DNA of 64,000 nt, from contig NZ_JALDPT010000010.1 in the NCBI RefSeq assembly GCF_022695515.1, forward strand, positions 1 through 64,000. Reading direction: 5' to 3'. Numbering within the stretch: position 1 is the first letter of the stretch; each line of letters opens with the position of its first letter. The stretch comes from Phenylobacterium aquaticum (GTDB lineage: Bacteria; Pseudomonadota; Alphaproteobacteria; Caulobacterales; Caulobacteraceae). Of this stretch, positions 18,557 to 29,135 are shown piece after piece. A model generated the notes under the pieces. The model worked only from the letters and a program-made list of their open reading frames with translations, did not search any database and was not told where the DNA came from. The position numbers and the translations under genes were made by a program.

Positions 18557-20874
18557 ATGAGCGAGATGCAGCTCATTCTGGCGGCCGCCGCGGGCGCGGT
18601 GCTGCTGGCCATCTGCGCCGTGCTGTGGGCGCTCGCCCAACGCCGCCAGGCCGAGGCGCGCATGGCGCTCCTGCGCCGCCAGATCAACGCCCTCAAGGCC
18701 GGCGCCGAAACCGCCCAGGCCTCGGCCGAGGCCTTCGATTCCGCCCTCCTGGCCGTCGAGGACGGTCACGCCCTGGTGGCGTCCGGCGAGGAGAGCCTGA
18801 CCATCTGCGCCTCGGTGCTGGGCCTGCCGGAATCCGAGCCCCAGGCCGTGGTCGCCGCCCTGATGCGGGCCGACCCCGATCATGCGCGACGGCTGCGCGC
18901 CCTGTTCGAACGCGGCGAGGCCTGCGCCTTCGAGGTCCGCGGCCCGCCGGCGTGGTCGCGGTCGAGGGCCGGGCCGCCGGCGCTCTGGCCTGGCTGCGCC
19001 TGTCCTCCGTGGTCGGCGAAGACGCCGGCCTGCCCACCGCCCCGCGCTTCGCCGCCTTCCTGGACGCGCGCGCCTATCCCGCCTGGATCGCCGCCGCCGA
19101 CGGCAGCCCGGTGTGGGTCAACGCCGCCTGGCTCTCGGCCGTGGGCGCCGCCAGCCTGGACGAGGCCGCCAGCCGCGGCGCCAGCTTCGACAAGGCCGCC
19201 GATGCGCTGGCCAGCGAGGCCGCCAATCTGGGCCAGAAGCGCGAGACCAAGCGCTGGACCACCTTCGAGGGCCGCCGCCGCTCCCTGCAGATCACCGCCC
19301 AGCCTCTGGACGGCGGCGGGGTCGGCGTCTGGACCGAGGACGTCACCGAGGCCGAGGAGCTGCGCGAGGCGCTCAAGCGCAATATCGAGGCCCACGACGA
19401 GACCCTGAACCACATCGCCGACGCCGTGGCGATCTTCTCCCAGACCAAGCGGATGATCTTCCACAACACCGCCTTCGCGGAGCTGTGGGGCCTGGAGCCC
19501 GCCTGGCTGGCCGAGCGGCCGACCCATGGCGAGGTGCTCGATCGCCTGCGCCAGCGTCGCCGCCTGCCGGAGACCGCCGATTACGGCAAGTGGAAGGCGA
19601 GCGAGCTCGAGCGCTACGAGACCCTGGAATCCACCCCCGACGACCTGTGGTCCATTCCCGACGGCCGCACCCTGCGGGTTGTCCGCCAGCCCCACCCTCT
19701 GGGCGGGGTCGTGCTGCTGTTCTCGGACATCACCGGCGAGCTAAAGCTCAAGGCCCAGTACAACGCTCTGATCCAGGTGCAGCAGGCGACGCTGGACAAG
19801 CTCAATGACGCCGTCGCCGTGTTCGGCTCCGACGGCCGCCTGCGCCTGCACAACGAGGCCTTCGAGCGGTTCTGGAACATCTCCCCCCAGCAGATCGAGG
19901 TCGCCCACGACTTCGAGGGCGTGGTCGAGCTCTGCATCCCGCGCCTGCACGACATGGGCTTCTGGCGCGAGCTCAAGGGCCGGGTGGCCGACACCGATCC
20001 CCAGGCGCGCGCGCCGATGCAGGGCGAGGTGAAGACCTCTGACAGCCGGATCATCGTCTATCAGTCACGCCCGCTGCCGGACGGCGCGACCCTGATCGCC
20101 TTCGCCGACGTCACCGACGCCCGCAAGCTGGAGAGCGCGCTCGCCGACCGTTCCGCGGCGCTCGCCGACGCCGAGCGGCTGAAGCGCGACTTCGTGGGCA
20201 ATGTCTCCTACGAGCTGCGCACCCCGCTCACCACCATCATCGGCTATTCGGAACTCTTGGAACGCTCCGGCGAGGGCCTGTCGGAGCGCGGCCGCGGCCA
20301 CGCGGCGGCGGTGCGGACCGCCGCGACCCAGCTGGCGCGCTCGATCGACGACGTCCTCGACATGGCCCAGATCGACGCCGACGAGATGGCGCTGGACCTT
20401 GAGGACGTTCATGTCGCCGCCCTGCTGACCGAGGCGGCGGAGCGTTGGGCGCGCGAGGCCGAGCAGGCCAAGGTGACGCTGAAGATCGAGCATGGCGACG
20501 ATGTCGGCCTGATCCGCGGCGACCTGAAGCGCCTGGCCCAGACCCTCGACCACCTGACCGAGAACGCCATCCGCCAGACCCCGCCCGAGGGCGTGGTCAC
20601 CCTGTCGGCCCGTCGCGCGCTCGGCGAAATCCAGCTGCAGGTGTCCGACACCGGCCGCGGCATCCCCTTCCACGTCCAGGCCCATATCTTCGACCGGTTC
20701 ATCGGCCGCGAGCGCGGCGGCCCCGGCCTGGGCCTCGCCCTGGTCAAGGCCCTGGTCGAGCTGCACGGGGGCTGGGTGGCGCTGGAGAGCGAACCCGGCG
20801 CAGGCGCGACCTTCACCTGCCACCTGCCGGAAGCGGCGCAGGGCGCGGCGGGTCATCCCGAGTTGGGGTTCTGA
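18557..20874 (+). CDS. divL: DivL, tyrosine-variant histidine kinase homologue (frameshifted, probable sequencing error)
   Basis: An N-terminal membrane helix (MQLILAAAAGAVLLAICAV) is followed by PAS-type regions, including AVAIFSQTKRMIFHN and AVAVFGSDGRLRLHNEAF. The HisKA helix reads VGNVSYELRTPLTTIIGYSE, so Tyr552 replaces the catalytic His, the hallmark of DivL (Tyr550 in Caulobacter crescentus). The ATPase domain has ENAIRQTP, DTGRGIP and GPGLGLALVK. One base is missing near 18946-18953; repair gives 772 residues, close to the 769 I recall for C. crescentus. DivL is an essential polarity and cell-cycle protein linking DivK to CckA/CtrA. Confidence 0.9.
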
Positions 20875-20880
20875 AACATC

Positions 20881-21001
20881 TCCCTCACCTTCATGGGGAG
20901 GGACAGGCCGCGAAGCGGCCAGGGTGGGGCGCGAGGAACTCGCATTCCCCACCCGTCTCGCGCTGACGCGCGATCCACCCTCCCCATGAAGGGGAGGGTG
21001 G
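20881..21001. repeat. REP-like intergenic palindromic element
   Basis: The outer arms TCCCTCACCTTCATGGGGA and TCCCCATGAAGGGGAGGG are inverted copies of one another. Inside are smaller palindromes (GGCCGC-GAA-GCGGCC and CTCGCGCTGACGCGCGA). The element fills the gap between convergent divL and the ferredoxin gene and may act as a bidirectional terminator. I recall similar intergenic elements in other Caulobacteraceae genomes. Confidence 0.75.
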
Positions 21002-21011
21002 GCGCTTTGTC

Positions 21012-21353
<342 letters not shown>

Positions 21354-22583
21354 TTACGCGGCGACCTCTTTCATAGAAACTGACGTATCCGCAAGCTTCG
21401 CCTTGTTGACGGGCCTGCGGGCCCCGATGAGCTGGCGGCCCATCATGAATTCCGGCGGCGAATTGATCGCCTCCACCGATTGAACCAGATCGCCCTTCAA
21501 ATGGAAGATGGCGAACTTGCCGGTCGCGGGATCCCCGCGCAGCAGGATCTCGTCCACGTCGAAGGCGTAGCCGGCGATCTGCAGCTTGAGGTCATATTGG
21601 TCGGACCATTGCCACGGCACCTCGCCGGCGGGCGCCGGCCGGCCGGTGATGGCGCTGGCGGCCTGCTTGGCCTGTTCCAGGGCGTTGGGCACGCTCTCCA
21701 TGCGGAACATGCGATCATAGATCGGCATCGGCCGGTGGGCAACGTCGCCGATCGCGAAGATCGCGGGATCGGAGGTGCGGGCCTCCAGGTCGACGACGAT
21801 GCCGCGGGCGCAGTCGAGGCCCGCGTCCTTGGCGATCTCGTCATTGGGCGCGGCGCCGACGCCGATCAGGGCGGCGTCGCAGGCGATGACCCGGCCGTCG
21901 GCCAGCTTCACCCCGGTCACATGGCCGTCCTGGCCCTCGAAGCCGACGACCGAGGCGCCCAGCTCGAACTTGACCCCATGGGCCTCGTGGCGGCTCTGGA
22001 AGAAGGTCGACAGGGTCTCGCAGGCCACCCGGGCCAGCAGGCGCGGCTCGCGCTCCAGCACCACGGCCTCGGCGCCCAGGGCGCGGGCCGAGGCCGCCGC
22101 CTCCAGGCCGATATAGCCGCCGCCGACGATGGCCAGGCGCTTGCCCGGCCCCAGCGTAGCCTTGAGCGCCTCGGCGTCGGCCGCCGTGCGCAGCTCCAGC
22201 AGACCCTTCAGGTCCGCGCCGGGCACCGGCAGCTTGATGGCCCGGGCGCCGGTGGCGAGGATCAGGATGTCGTAGGTGAGCGTCGAGCCGTCCGACAGGG
22301 TGACGGTCTTGTCGCCGCGGGTCAGCTTCACGGCCGTCAGGTTCGGGCGGAAGGCGATGTTGTTCTCGGCGTAGAACTCGAGCGGCTTGAGCGCGAGCGA
22401 GTCGGCGTCGGCCTCGCCCTTCAGCCAGGCCTTGGAGAGCGGCGGGCGCTGATAGGGCGGAATCGGCTCCTCGCCCACCAGATCGATGGGCCCGGTGAAG
22501 CCATACTGCCGCAGCAGGGCCGCGGCGCTTCCGCCGGCGTGCCCCGCCCCGATGATCACAACGTGCGCGTCGGACGAGCTCAT
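21354..22583 (-). CDS. FAD-dependent ferredoxin reductase (putidaredoxin reductase type)
   Basis: The 409-residue product has an FAD Rossmann start IIGAGHAGGSAAALLRQYG, an NAD-binding motif IVGGGYIGLEAAASARALG, an ATGARAIKLP strand and FAIGDVAHRPMP near the flavin. The layout matches NADH:ferredoxin reductases of the putidaredoxin/rhodocoxin reductase family. Adjacent ferredoxin supports that role. No P450 gene is in the window, so the terminal acceptor is unknown. Confidence 0.9.
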   Translation of the reverse strand: MSSSDAHVVIIGAGHAGGSAAALLRQYGFTGPIDLVGEEPIPPYQRPPLSKAWLKGEADADSLALKPLEFYAENNIAFRPNLTAVKLTRGDKTVTLSDGSTLTYDILILATGARAIKLPVPGADLKGLLELRTAADAEALKATLGPGKRLAIVGGGYIGLEAAASARALGAEAVVLEREPRLLARVACETLSTFFQSRHEAHGVKFELGASVVGFEGQDGHVTGVKLADGRVIACDAALIGVGAAPNDEIAKDAGLDCARGIVVDLEARTSDPAIFAIGDVAHRPMPIYDRMFRMESVPNALEQAKQAASAITGRPAPAGEVPWQWSDQYDLKLQIAGYAFDVDEILLRGDPATGKFAIFHLKGDLVQSVEAINSPPEFMMGRQLIGARRPVNKAKLADTSVSMKEVAA

Positions 22584-22663
22584 GACAGCCCCATGCAGAA
22601 AAGTGACGGCGGCGTCAACTTGTCAAACGTCGTTCGGATCGCCGCGACCCTAATGGACCGCGA

Positions 22664-23446
22664 TCAGATGACGCGGTCCACCAGCATCTTCTTGACCTCG
22701 GCGATCGCCTTGGCCGGGTTCAGTCCCTTGGGGCAGACCTGGGCGCAGTTCATGATCGTGTGGCAGCGATAGAGCTTGAAGGGGTCCTCCAGGGCGTCCA
22801 GACGCTCGCCGGTGGCCTCGTCGCGGCTGTCGATCAGCCAGCGATAGGCGTGCAGCAGGGTGGCCGGGCCGAGGTACTTCTCGCCGTTCCACCAGTAGCT
22901 CGGGCACGAGGTGGTGCAGCAGGCGCAGAGGATGCATTCGTAGAGGCCGTCGAGCTTCTCGCGGTCCTCCGGAGACTGGCGCCACTCCTGTTGCGGCTCG
23001 GGCGTCTTGGTGTGCAGCCAGGGCTCGATCGAGGCGTACTGGGCGTAGAACATGGTCAGGTCGGGGACCAGGTCCTTGACCACCGGCATCGAGGGCAGGG
23101 GCGCGATCTGGCACTCCTTGCCGGGGATCTCCTCGTGGCCGTGGGTGCAGGCCAGCGTATTGCGGCCGCCGATGTTCATGGCGCAGGAGCCGCAGACCCC
23201 TTCGCGGCAGGAGCGGCGGAAGGCGAGCGTCGGGTCGACGTTGTTCTTGATGTGGATCAGCACATCCAGAACCATCGGGCCGCAGGCCTCGACGTCGATG
23301 TCATAGGTGTCCCAGCGCGGATTGCCCGGCTGTTCCGGATCGTAGCGATAGACCTTGAAGGTCTTCACCTTCTTGGCGCCGGCCGGGGCCGGGTGGTGAC
23401 GACCCTTCTGGACGCGGGAGTTCTTCGGCAGGGCGAGTTCGACCAT
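22664..23446 (-). CDS. sdhB: Succinate dehydrogenase iron-sulfur subunit
   Basis: The 260-residue subunit of respiratory complex II carries three Fe-S clusters. The [2Fe-2S] site is in [17 protein letters not shown], the [4Fe-4S] site in [16 protein letters not shown] and the [3Fe-4S] site in [17 protein letters not shown]. Last gene of sdhCDAB on the reverse strand, 48 bases after sdhA. Confidence 0.98.
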   Translation of the reverse strand: MVELALPKNSRVQKGRHHPAPAGAKKVKTFKVYRYDPEQPGNPRWDTYDIDVEACGPMVLDVLIHIKNNVDPTLAFRRSCREGVCGSCAMNIGGRNTLACTHGHEEIPGKECQIAPLPSMPVVKDLVPDLTMFYAQYASIEPWLHTKTPEPQQEWRQSPEDREKLDGLYECILCACCTTSCPSYWWNGEKYLGPATLLHAYRWLIDSRDEATGERLDALEDPFKLYRCHTIMNCAQVCPKGLNPAKAIAEVKKMLVDRVI

Positions 23447-23494
23447 CAGACGCTTTCCTTGGAATCTTTTCCCATCACGACAGGCTTGCGGGTC

Positions 23495-25282
23495 CTAGTA
23501 GACCCGCGCCTTGGGCGGGAAGGGCGCGACCTCGTTGGTCATGGTGAAGTCGTGCACCGGGCGATAGTCGATCTTGACCGCCCCGGTCGCATCGTCGAGC
23601 CAGGTGAGCGTGTGCTTCATCCACTCTTTGTCGTTGCGGTCCGGGAAGTCCTCGTGGGCGTGGGCCCCGCGGCTTTCGGTGCGGTTATGGGCGCCGACCA
23701 CGGTCACCTGGGCCTGAACCACCAGGTTCTCGAACTCCAGGGTCTCCATCAGGTCAGTGTTCCAGATCAGGCCGCGGTCGGAGACCTTGAGGTCGCCGCG
23801 CTTGGCCTGGACGGCCTCCAGGCGCTTGACGCCCGAGGCCAGGCTTTCCGAGGTGCGGAACACCGCGGCGTCCTCCTGCATGGCCTGCTGCATCTCCAGC
23901 CGCAGCGCGGCGGTGGTGGTGGAGCCGTTGGCGTTGCGGAGCTTGTCGAAGCGGGCGATGTGGCCGTCGGTCATGGCCGGCTTCAGCTCCGGCTGGGTCG
24001 CCCCGGCCTTCAGCACCGAGGCGGCGCGCAGGGCGGCCGAGCGGCCGAACACCACCAGGTCGATCAGCGAGTTGGAGCCCAGGCGGTTGGCGCCATGGAC
24101 CGACACGCAGGCGGCTTCACCGACCGCCATCAGGCCGGGCACCACCTTGTCCGGATCGTCGCCCAGGCGGGTGACCACTTCCGAATAGAAGTTCGTGGGG
24201 ATGCCGCCCATGTTGTAGTGCACGGTCGGCAGCACCGGGATCGGCTGCTTGGTCACATCGACGCCGGCGAAGATCTTGGCGCTTTCCGAGATGCCCGGCA
24301 GGCGCTGGTGCAGGATCTTCGGATCCAGGTGATCCAGGTGCAGGAAGATGTGGTCCTTCTTCGGACCCACGCCGCGGCCTTCACGGATCTCGATGGTCAT
24401 GGCCCGGCTGACCATGTCGCGCGGGGCCAGGTCCTTCACGGTCGGCGCATAGCGCTCCATGAAGCGCTCGCCTTCCGAATTGGTCAGATAGCCGCCTTCG
24501 CCGCGGGCGCCTTCGGTGATCAGGCAGCCGGCGCCGTAGATGCCGGTGGGGTGGAACTGCACGAACTCCATGTCCTGCAGGGGCAGGCCGGCGCGCAGGG
24601 TCATGCCGCCACCGTCGCCGGTGCAGGTATGGGCGCTGGTGGCCGAGAAGTAGGCGCGGCCGTAACCGCCGGTGGCCAGGATCACCATCTGGGCCTGGAA
24701 CCGGTGCAGGGTGCCGTCGTCCAGCTTCCAGGCGGTGACGCCGCGGCAGACGCCTTCGTCCATGATCAGGTCGAGGGCGAAGTACTCGATAAAGAACTCG
24801 GTGTCGTGCGCCAGGGACTGCCCATACATGGTGTGCAGCATGGCGTGGCCGGTCCGGTCCGCCGCCGCGCAGGTGCGCTGGATCGGGGCCTCGCCGTAGT
24901 TCTTGGTCATGCCGCCGAAGGCGCGCTGATAGATCTTGCCTTCCGGGGTCCGGCTGAAGGGCACGCCCCAGTGCTCCAGCTCGTACACGGCGGCCGGCGC
25001 GTTGCGGCAGAGATATTCGATGGCGTCCTGGTCGCCCAGCCAGTCCGACCCCTTGACGGTGTCGTACATGTGCCAGCGCCAGTCATCCTGGCCCATATTG
25101 CCGAGGCTGGCCGAGATGCCGCCCTGGGCCGCCACGGTGTGCGAGCGGGTCGGGAAGACCTTGGAGATGCAGGCGGTCTTCAGGCCGGCCTGGGCGCAGC
25201 CCAGGGCCGCGCGGAGACCGGAGCCGCCGGCGCCGACGACGACGACGTCGAACTTGTGATCGATGAATTGATACGTCGCCAT
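23495..25282 (-). CDS. sdhA: Succinate dehydrogenase flavoprotein subunit
   Basis: The 595-residue catalytic subunit oxidises succinate to fumarate in the TCA cycle. The FAD site [15 protein letters not shown] is followed by the covalent flavin motif [13 protein letters not shown], the active-site region [21 protein letters not shown], and the [11 protein letters not shown] segment. Normal length. It begins four bases after sdhD. Confidence 0.98.
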   Translation of the reverse strand: MATYQFIDHKFDVVVVGAGGSGLRAALGCAQAGLKTACISKVFPTRSHTVAAQGGISASLGNMGQDDWRWHMYDTVKGSDWLGDQDAIEYLCRNAPAAVYELEHWGVPFSRTPEGKIYQRAFGGMTKNYGEAPIQRTCAAADRTGHAMLHTMYGQSLAHDTEFFIEYFALDLIMDEGVCRGVTAWKLDDGTLHRFQAQMVILATGGYGRAYFSATSAHTCTGDGGGMTLRAGLPLQDMEFVQFHPTGIYGAGCLITEGARGEGGYLTNSEGERFMERYAPTVKDLAPRDMVSRAMTIEIREGRGVGPKKDHIFLHLDHLDPKILHQRLPGISESAKIFAGVDVTKQPIPVLPTVHYNMGGIPTNFYSEVVTRLGDDPDKVVPGLMAVGEAACVSVHGANRLGSNSLIDLVVFGRSAALRAASVLKAGATQPELKPAMTDGHIARFDKLRNANGSTTTAALRLEMQQAMQEDAAVFRTSESLASGVKRLEAVQAKRGDLKVSDRGLIWNTDLMETLEFENLVVQAQVTVVGAHNRTESRGAHAHEDFPDRNDKEWMKHTLTWLDDATGAVKIDYRPVHDFTMTNEVAPFPPKARVY

Positions 25283-25286
25283 GGGA

Positions 25287-25679
25287 TTACAGAGCGCCTC
25301 CCAGCGCGACCTTGAGGATGGAGAAGATGGCGAGCGCGCCGGCCAGCGTCACGATGAACAGGTTCGCGACCAGCAGCACCGACTTGGTGAGCATCTTGTG
25401 GATGTAGTCCTCGATGATCACCCGGACGCCGGTCTGCATGTGCCAGAAGGCGACCAGGATCAGGAGGATCATCAGGACCGCGTTGAGCGGGCTGGCGAGC
25501 CAGGCCACGGCGGTGTCGTAGTCGGCCCGCGCCAGGCGGATCACGCCGAACACGGCCCAGAGAACGAGCGGGATCAGGGCGAGCGCACTGACGCGTTCGG
25601 CGATCCAGTGCGCCGCGCCGTGCTTGGCCGAGCCAAGGCCGCGCGCGCGGGACAGGGGGGTGCGGAATTCGGTGCTCAT
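25287..25679 (-). CDS. sdhD: Succinate dehydrogenase hydrophobic membrane anchor subunit
   Basis: I place the start at the ATG 25677-25679, giving 130 residues with three membrane helices. [15 protein letters not shown] marks helix one. The heme-ligand motif [15 protein letters not shown], including the DY pair of the quinone site, marks helix two. A longer reading frame exists upstream but overlaps all of sdhC and is rejected. Confidence 0.95.
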   Translation of the reverse strand: MSTEFRTPLSRARGLGSAKHGAAHWIAERVSALALIPLVLWAVFGVIRLARADYDTAVAWLASPLNAVLMILLILVAFWHMQTGVRVIIEDYIHKMLTKSVLLVANLFIVTLAGALAIFSILKVALGGAL

Positions 25680-25681
25680 GG

Positions 25682-26128
25682 TCAGAGCGCTCCGGTCATG
25701 GCGGCGATGCCCCAGACCGCCAGGGTGGCGGCGACGGCGAAGGCGATGGCCGCGACGGCGGTGAAATTGGCGGACTTGATGTCGAGGCCGGTCCCGGCGT
25801 CCCACATCAGGTGCCGGACGCCATTGGCCAGGTGATAGAAGACCGAGAGCGTCAGGCCGAACATCACCAGCTTGCCGAGCGGCGAGCCCAGCAGGGCCAT
25901 GTAGGCGGCGTAGGTCGCGTGGTCGGTCTCGCCCAGCGAGGCGGCCAGGGCCACGGCCCAGCCGGCCAGCAGCAGCGCCCCGATATACAACGCCACCCCC
26001 GTGGCCCGGTGGGCGATGGAGGTGAACATGGTGATGTGCCAGCGCCACAGCAGCGGCGACCCGAAGCCACCTGTCATCAGGTGGGGGGACTTGGGACGTT
26101 CGCGGGGCGCGCCTGAGGCGTCGGTCAT
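25682..26128 (-). CDS. sdhC: Succinate dehydrogenase cytochrome b556 subunit
   Basis: The 148-residue subunit starts at the ATG 26126-26128. Family features are RPKSPHL, then WRWHITMFTSIAHRATGVAL (Ser and Arg of the quinone pocket) and FYHLANGVRHLMWD with the heme His. Three membrane helices. First gene of the sdhCDAB operon, two bases before sdhD, divergent from a LysR regulator across 185 bases. Confidence 0.95.
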   Translation of the reverse strand: MTDASGAPRERPKSPHLMTGGFGSPLLWRWHITMFTSIAHRATGVALYIGALLLAGWAVALAASLGETDHATYAAYMALLGSPLGKLVMFGLTLSVFYHLANGVRHLMWDAGTGLDIKSANFTAVAAIAFAVAATLAVWGIAAMTGAL

Positions 26129-26313
26129 GATGGCGTTCCGATGGAGACGAGGCGGCTCCGCTTTTAAGCCGCGTCCCAGGGGTGTCAACGAAGGGGTGAA
26201 GTTTCCGCAGCGTCGAGCCGACGCGGCCATACTTCGCCCCAAGCGAAGACTGCGCGCGGCCAATGTCCATGACAATGCGCATTTGCTATATGGAGCCTTC
26301 GCGGGAGGCGAAG
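26129..26313. promoter_or_regulatory. Divergent promoter region sdhC / lysR
   Basis: A 185-base non-coding interval that must hold the sdh promoter and the lysR promoter. The only symmetrical element I see is TGTC-CAT-GACA near 26265-26275, with AATGCGCATT just after. Either could be a LysR-type operator; I cannot place promoter hexamers with confidence. Confidence 0.35.
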
Positions 26314-27224
26314 ATGCGCTTTGACCTGACCGATCTGCGGCTGTTCAGCGACGTGGTCGAGGCGGGCTCCATCACCCATGGCGCCGAGCGCAGCCGCCTG
26401 GCGCTCGCCGCGCGTCGGCGCGGATCCGCGGCATGGAGGACGAGATCGGCGCCGCCCTGCTGGTCCGGGGCCGGGGCGGGGTCACGCCCACGGCGGCCGG
26501 CCGCACCCTGGTCAAGCATGCCCGCGCCATGCTGGAGCAGGCCGCGCGCCTGCGCGAGGACCTCGACGCCTACACCAAGGGGGTGTCCGGCGAGGTGCGG
26601 ATCCTGGCCAACACCAACGCCTCGACCGAATTCCTGCCCGAGGCCCTGTCCGGCTTCCTGGCCGAGCACCCCAATGTGCGGATCGACCTGGAGGAGCGGC
26701 TCTCCGACGAGATCGTCGGGCTGATCGCCGAGGGCGTGGCCGATATCGGCATCGTTGCCGGCACGGTGGATGTCGGCCCCCTGGAGACCTATCCGTTCCG
26801 GTCGGACCGCTTCGTGGTGGTGACCCCCAGGGCCCACCCCCTGGCGGGTCAGGCGCGGGTGGATTTCGCCCAGGTGCTGGGCTTCGACTTCGTGGGGCTG
26901 GACCGCTCCAGCGCCCTGCAGCGGTTCCTGGCCGGCAAGGCCGCGCGCCTGGGCCGCAGCCTGATCCTGCGGGTGCAGCTGCGCAGCTTCGACGCCGTCT
27001 GCCGGTTGGTGGAGGCGGGCGTCGGCATCGGGATCGTGCCCCACACCACCGCCGCCCGGGTCGCCGGCACGGTGGGCCTAAGCGTGGTCGAGCTGAACGA
27101 CGACTGGGCGGTGCGCGACCTGACCCTCGTGGTCCGCAACCTCGACGCCCTGCGCCCGTTCGCCCGCGACCTGGTCGAAAGTCTTCGCAGTCCTCCGGCC
27201 GCCGCGCGCGCCGTCAATCCCTAA
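26314..27224 (+). CDS. LysR-family transcriptional regulator (frameshifted, probable sequencing error)
   Basis: ATG at 26314 with GGAGG just upstream. The winged-helix start MRFDLTDLRLFSDVVEAGSI is normal, then the frame breaks near 26408-26413 by one missing base. It resumes with ASARIRGMEDEIGAALLVRG and a complete substrate-binding domain (GEVRILANTNAST, VRIDLEERLSDEIV, GVGIGIVPH). Repair gives about 303 residues. It precedes a GST gene by 14 bases (same strand) and is divergent from sdhC, so it may regulate either. The effector is unknown. Confidence 0.85.
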
Positions 27225-27238
27225 CCCCGGAGCCGCCC

Positions 27239-27898
27239 ATGACGCTCACCCTCTACGGCCACCCCTTCTCGTCCTACACCTGGAAGGCCCTGATCCCGCT
27301 CTATGAGAACGGGACCGCCTTCGAGTTCGCGAACGTCGATCCCGCCAACCCCGATGGGATGCCCCAGCTGCTGAAGCTCTGGCCGCTCGGCAAGTTTCCG
27401 GTCCTGGTCGACGGCGACCGGACGATCCTGGAATCCTCGACCCTCATCGAGCACCTGCAGATCCATCACCCCGGCCCGGTCCGGCTGATCCCCGCCGATC
27501 CGGACGCCGCGATCGAGGTCCGCATGCTCGACCGGATCTTCGACAACCATGTCATGGGCCAGATGCAGCGGCGGGTGAACGATGCCCTCCTGCCGCCCGA
27601 GCGCCGTGACGCCGCCCTGGCCGCCGACGTGAACGCCCAGCTCGACAAGATCTACGCCTGGCTCGACGCCTGGCTGGAGGGCCGCGACTGGGCCGCGGAC
27701 GGACAATTCAGTCTGGCCGACTGCGCCGCCGCCCCGGCCCTCTTCTACGCCGACTGGGTCCATCAGATCGGGGCGGGGTTCGCCAACCTGCGGGCCTATC
27801 GCGCCCGCCTGCTGGCCCGGCCCTCGATCGTCCGGGTCGTGGACGAGGCCCGGCCCTATCGTCACTACTTCCCGCTCGGGGCCCCCGACCGCGACTGA
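27239..27898 (+). CDS. Glutathione S-transferase family protein
   Basis: The 219-residue product has the thioredoxin-like N-terminal domain with LYGHPFSSYTWKALI, a GKFPVLVDGDRTILESSTLIEHL segment (cis-Pro and the Glu-Ser glutathione contact), and an all-helical C-terminal domain with FSLADCAAAPALFYAD. It follows the lysR gene closely and is probably co-transcribed. Substrate unknown. Confidence 0.9.
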   Translation: MTLTLYGHPFSSYTWKALIPLYENGTAFEFANVDPANPDGMPQLLKLWPLGKFPVLVDGDRTILESSTLIEHLQIHHPGPVRLIPADPDAAIEVRMLDRIFDNHVMGQMQRRVNDALLPPERRDAALAADVNAQLDKIYAWLDAWLEGRDWAADGQFSLADCAAAPALFYADWVHQIGAGFANLRAYRARLLARPSIVRVVDEARPYRHYFPLGAPDRD

Positions 27899-27989
27899 GG
27901 TGCGCAGACGCCCCGCCTGCTGGATGACAGGGCGGGCCGCCTCCCCTACCCTGGCCGGCGAAGCCGAGACCGCCGGCCAGGAACGACGC

Positions 27990-29135
27990 ATGGCCTATCT
28001 CGGCAACCGCACCGTCAATCTCGTCAATCTGCACTACGCCCTGCACACGCTCGCCATGTCGCTGGGCGGGGTGTTCTTCGCCGTCTACCTCCTGCAGGCG
28101 GGGCTGTCGGTCGCCGCCGTGCTCTGCGCCATGGCCCTGATCCTGTTCGGCCGTTTCCTGATGCGGCCCCTGGTCCTGCCGATCGGCAAGCGCATCGGCC
28201 TGCGCGGGGTGCTGATCACCGGCAGCCTGTTCTCAGCCGTACAGTATCTGCTGCTGGCCCAGGTCCACGGGGTCGGGCCCATGCTGGTCGCCACCCTGGT
28301 CGTCTCCTCGGTGGGCGAGACCCTCTACTGGACCAGTTACCACGCCTATTTCGCCGTCATGGGCGACGCCGAGCATCGCGGCCACCAGGTCAGCGCCCGC
28401 GAGGCGGTGGCCCGCGCCGTGGAGATCACCGGCCCGGTGCTTGGCGGCTGGCTGCTGACCACCCACGGCCCGTTCTGGGCCTTCGGCCTCGCCGCGGTCG
28501 CCCAGGGCCTGGCCGCCCTGCCCCTGCTCGGAACCCCCAAGGTCGAGGTGCCCCCGGCCGCGCCCGGCGTCCTGGCCGCGGCCCGGCTGGGAGTCGCCTT
28601 GTTCGCCTCCGACGGCTGGATCGCCTCAGGCTTCTACTGGGTCTGGCAGATCACCCTGTTCCAGGGGCTGGGCCGCAGCTTCACGGCCTATGGCGGGGCC
28701 ATGGCGCTGGCCGCGACCGCCGGCGCGGTCCTGGGCCTGGCGCTCGGCCGCCACATTGACGCCGGCCATGGCCGCCGCGCGGTCTGGGTGGCGTTCATCG
28801 CGCTCACCGTGACCTTGTTCGCCCGGGCCGGGGCGACGACGCCGGCGCTCGCGCTGGCGGCCAACGCCATGGGCGCCCTGGTCACCTGCCTGCACACGCC
28901 GACCCTGATGACCGCGGTCTACAACCTCTCCAAGGCCTCGCCCTGCACGCTTCGCTTCCACATGGCGACGGAAGGCGGGTTCGACCTGGGCTGCGGCCTG
29001 GGCTGCTTCACCGCCGCCGGCCTGCTCGCGCTCGGCGTTCCCCTGAACCACACCCTGCTGATCTCGCTGGGCGGCGCGGTGGCGACGCTGCTGATGCTGC
29101 GGGGCTACTACGCGCGCCAGCCCGCGATCGCTTAG
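27990..29135 (+). CDS. Major facilitator superfamily transporter
   Basis: The 381-residue protein starts at the ATG 27990 and has about eleven to twelve hydrophobic segments with the short basic loop GRFLMRPLVLPIGKRIGLRG between early helices, typical of MFS proteins. The middle loop PKVEVPPAAP separates two halves. Substrate cannot be inferred. Its stop overlaps the stop of the convergent zapE gene. Confidence 0.8.
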   Translation: MAYLGNRTVNLVNLHYALHTLAMSLGGVFFAVYLLQAGLSVAAVLCAMALILFGRFLMRPLVLPIGKRIGLRGVLITGSLFSAVQYLLLAQVHGVGPMLVATLVVSSVGETLYWTSYHAYFAVMGDAEHRGHQVSAREAVARAVEITGPVLGGWLLTTHGPFWAFGLAAVAQGLAALPLLGTPKVEVPPAAPGVLAAARLGVALFASDGWIASGFYWVWQITLFQGLGRSFTAYGGAMALAATAGAVLGLALGRHIDAGHGRRAVWVAFIALTVTLFARAGATTPALALAANAMGALVTCLHTPTLMTAVYNLSKASPCTLRFHMATEGGFDLGCGLGCFTAAGLLALGVPLNHTLLISLGGAVATLLMLRGYYARQPAIA

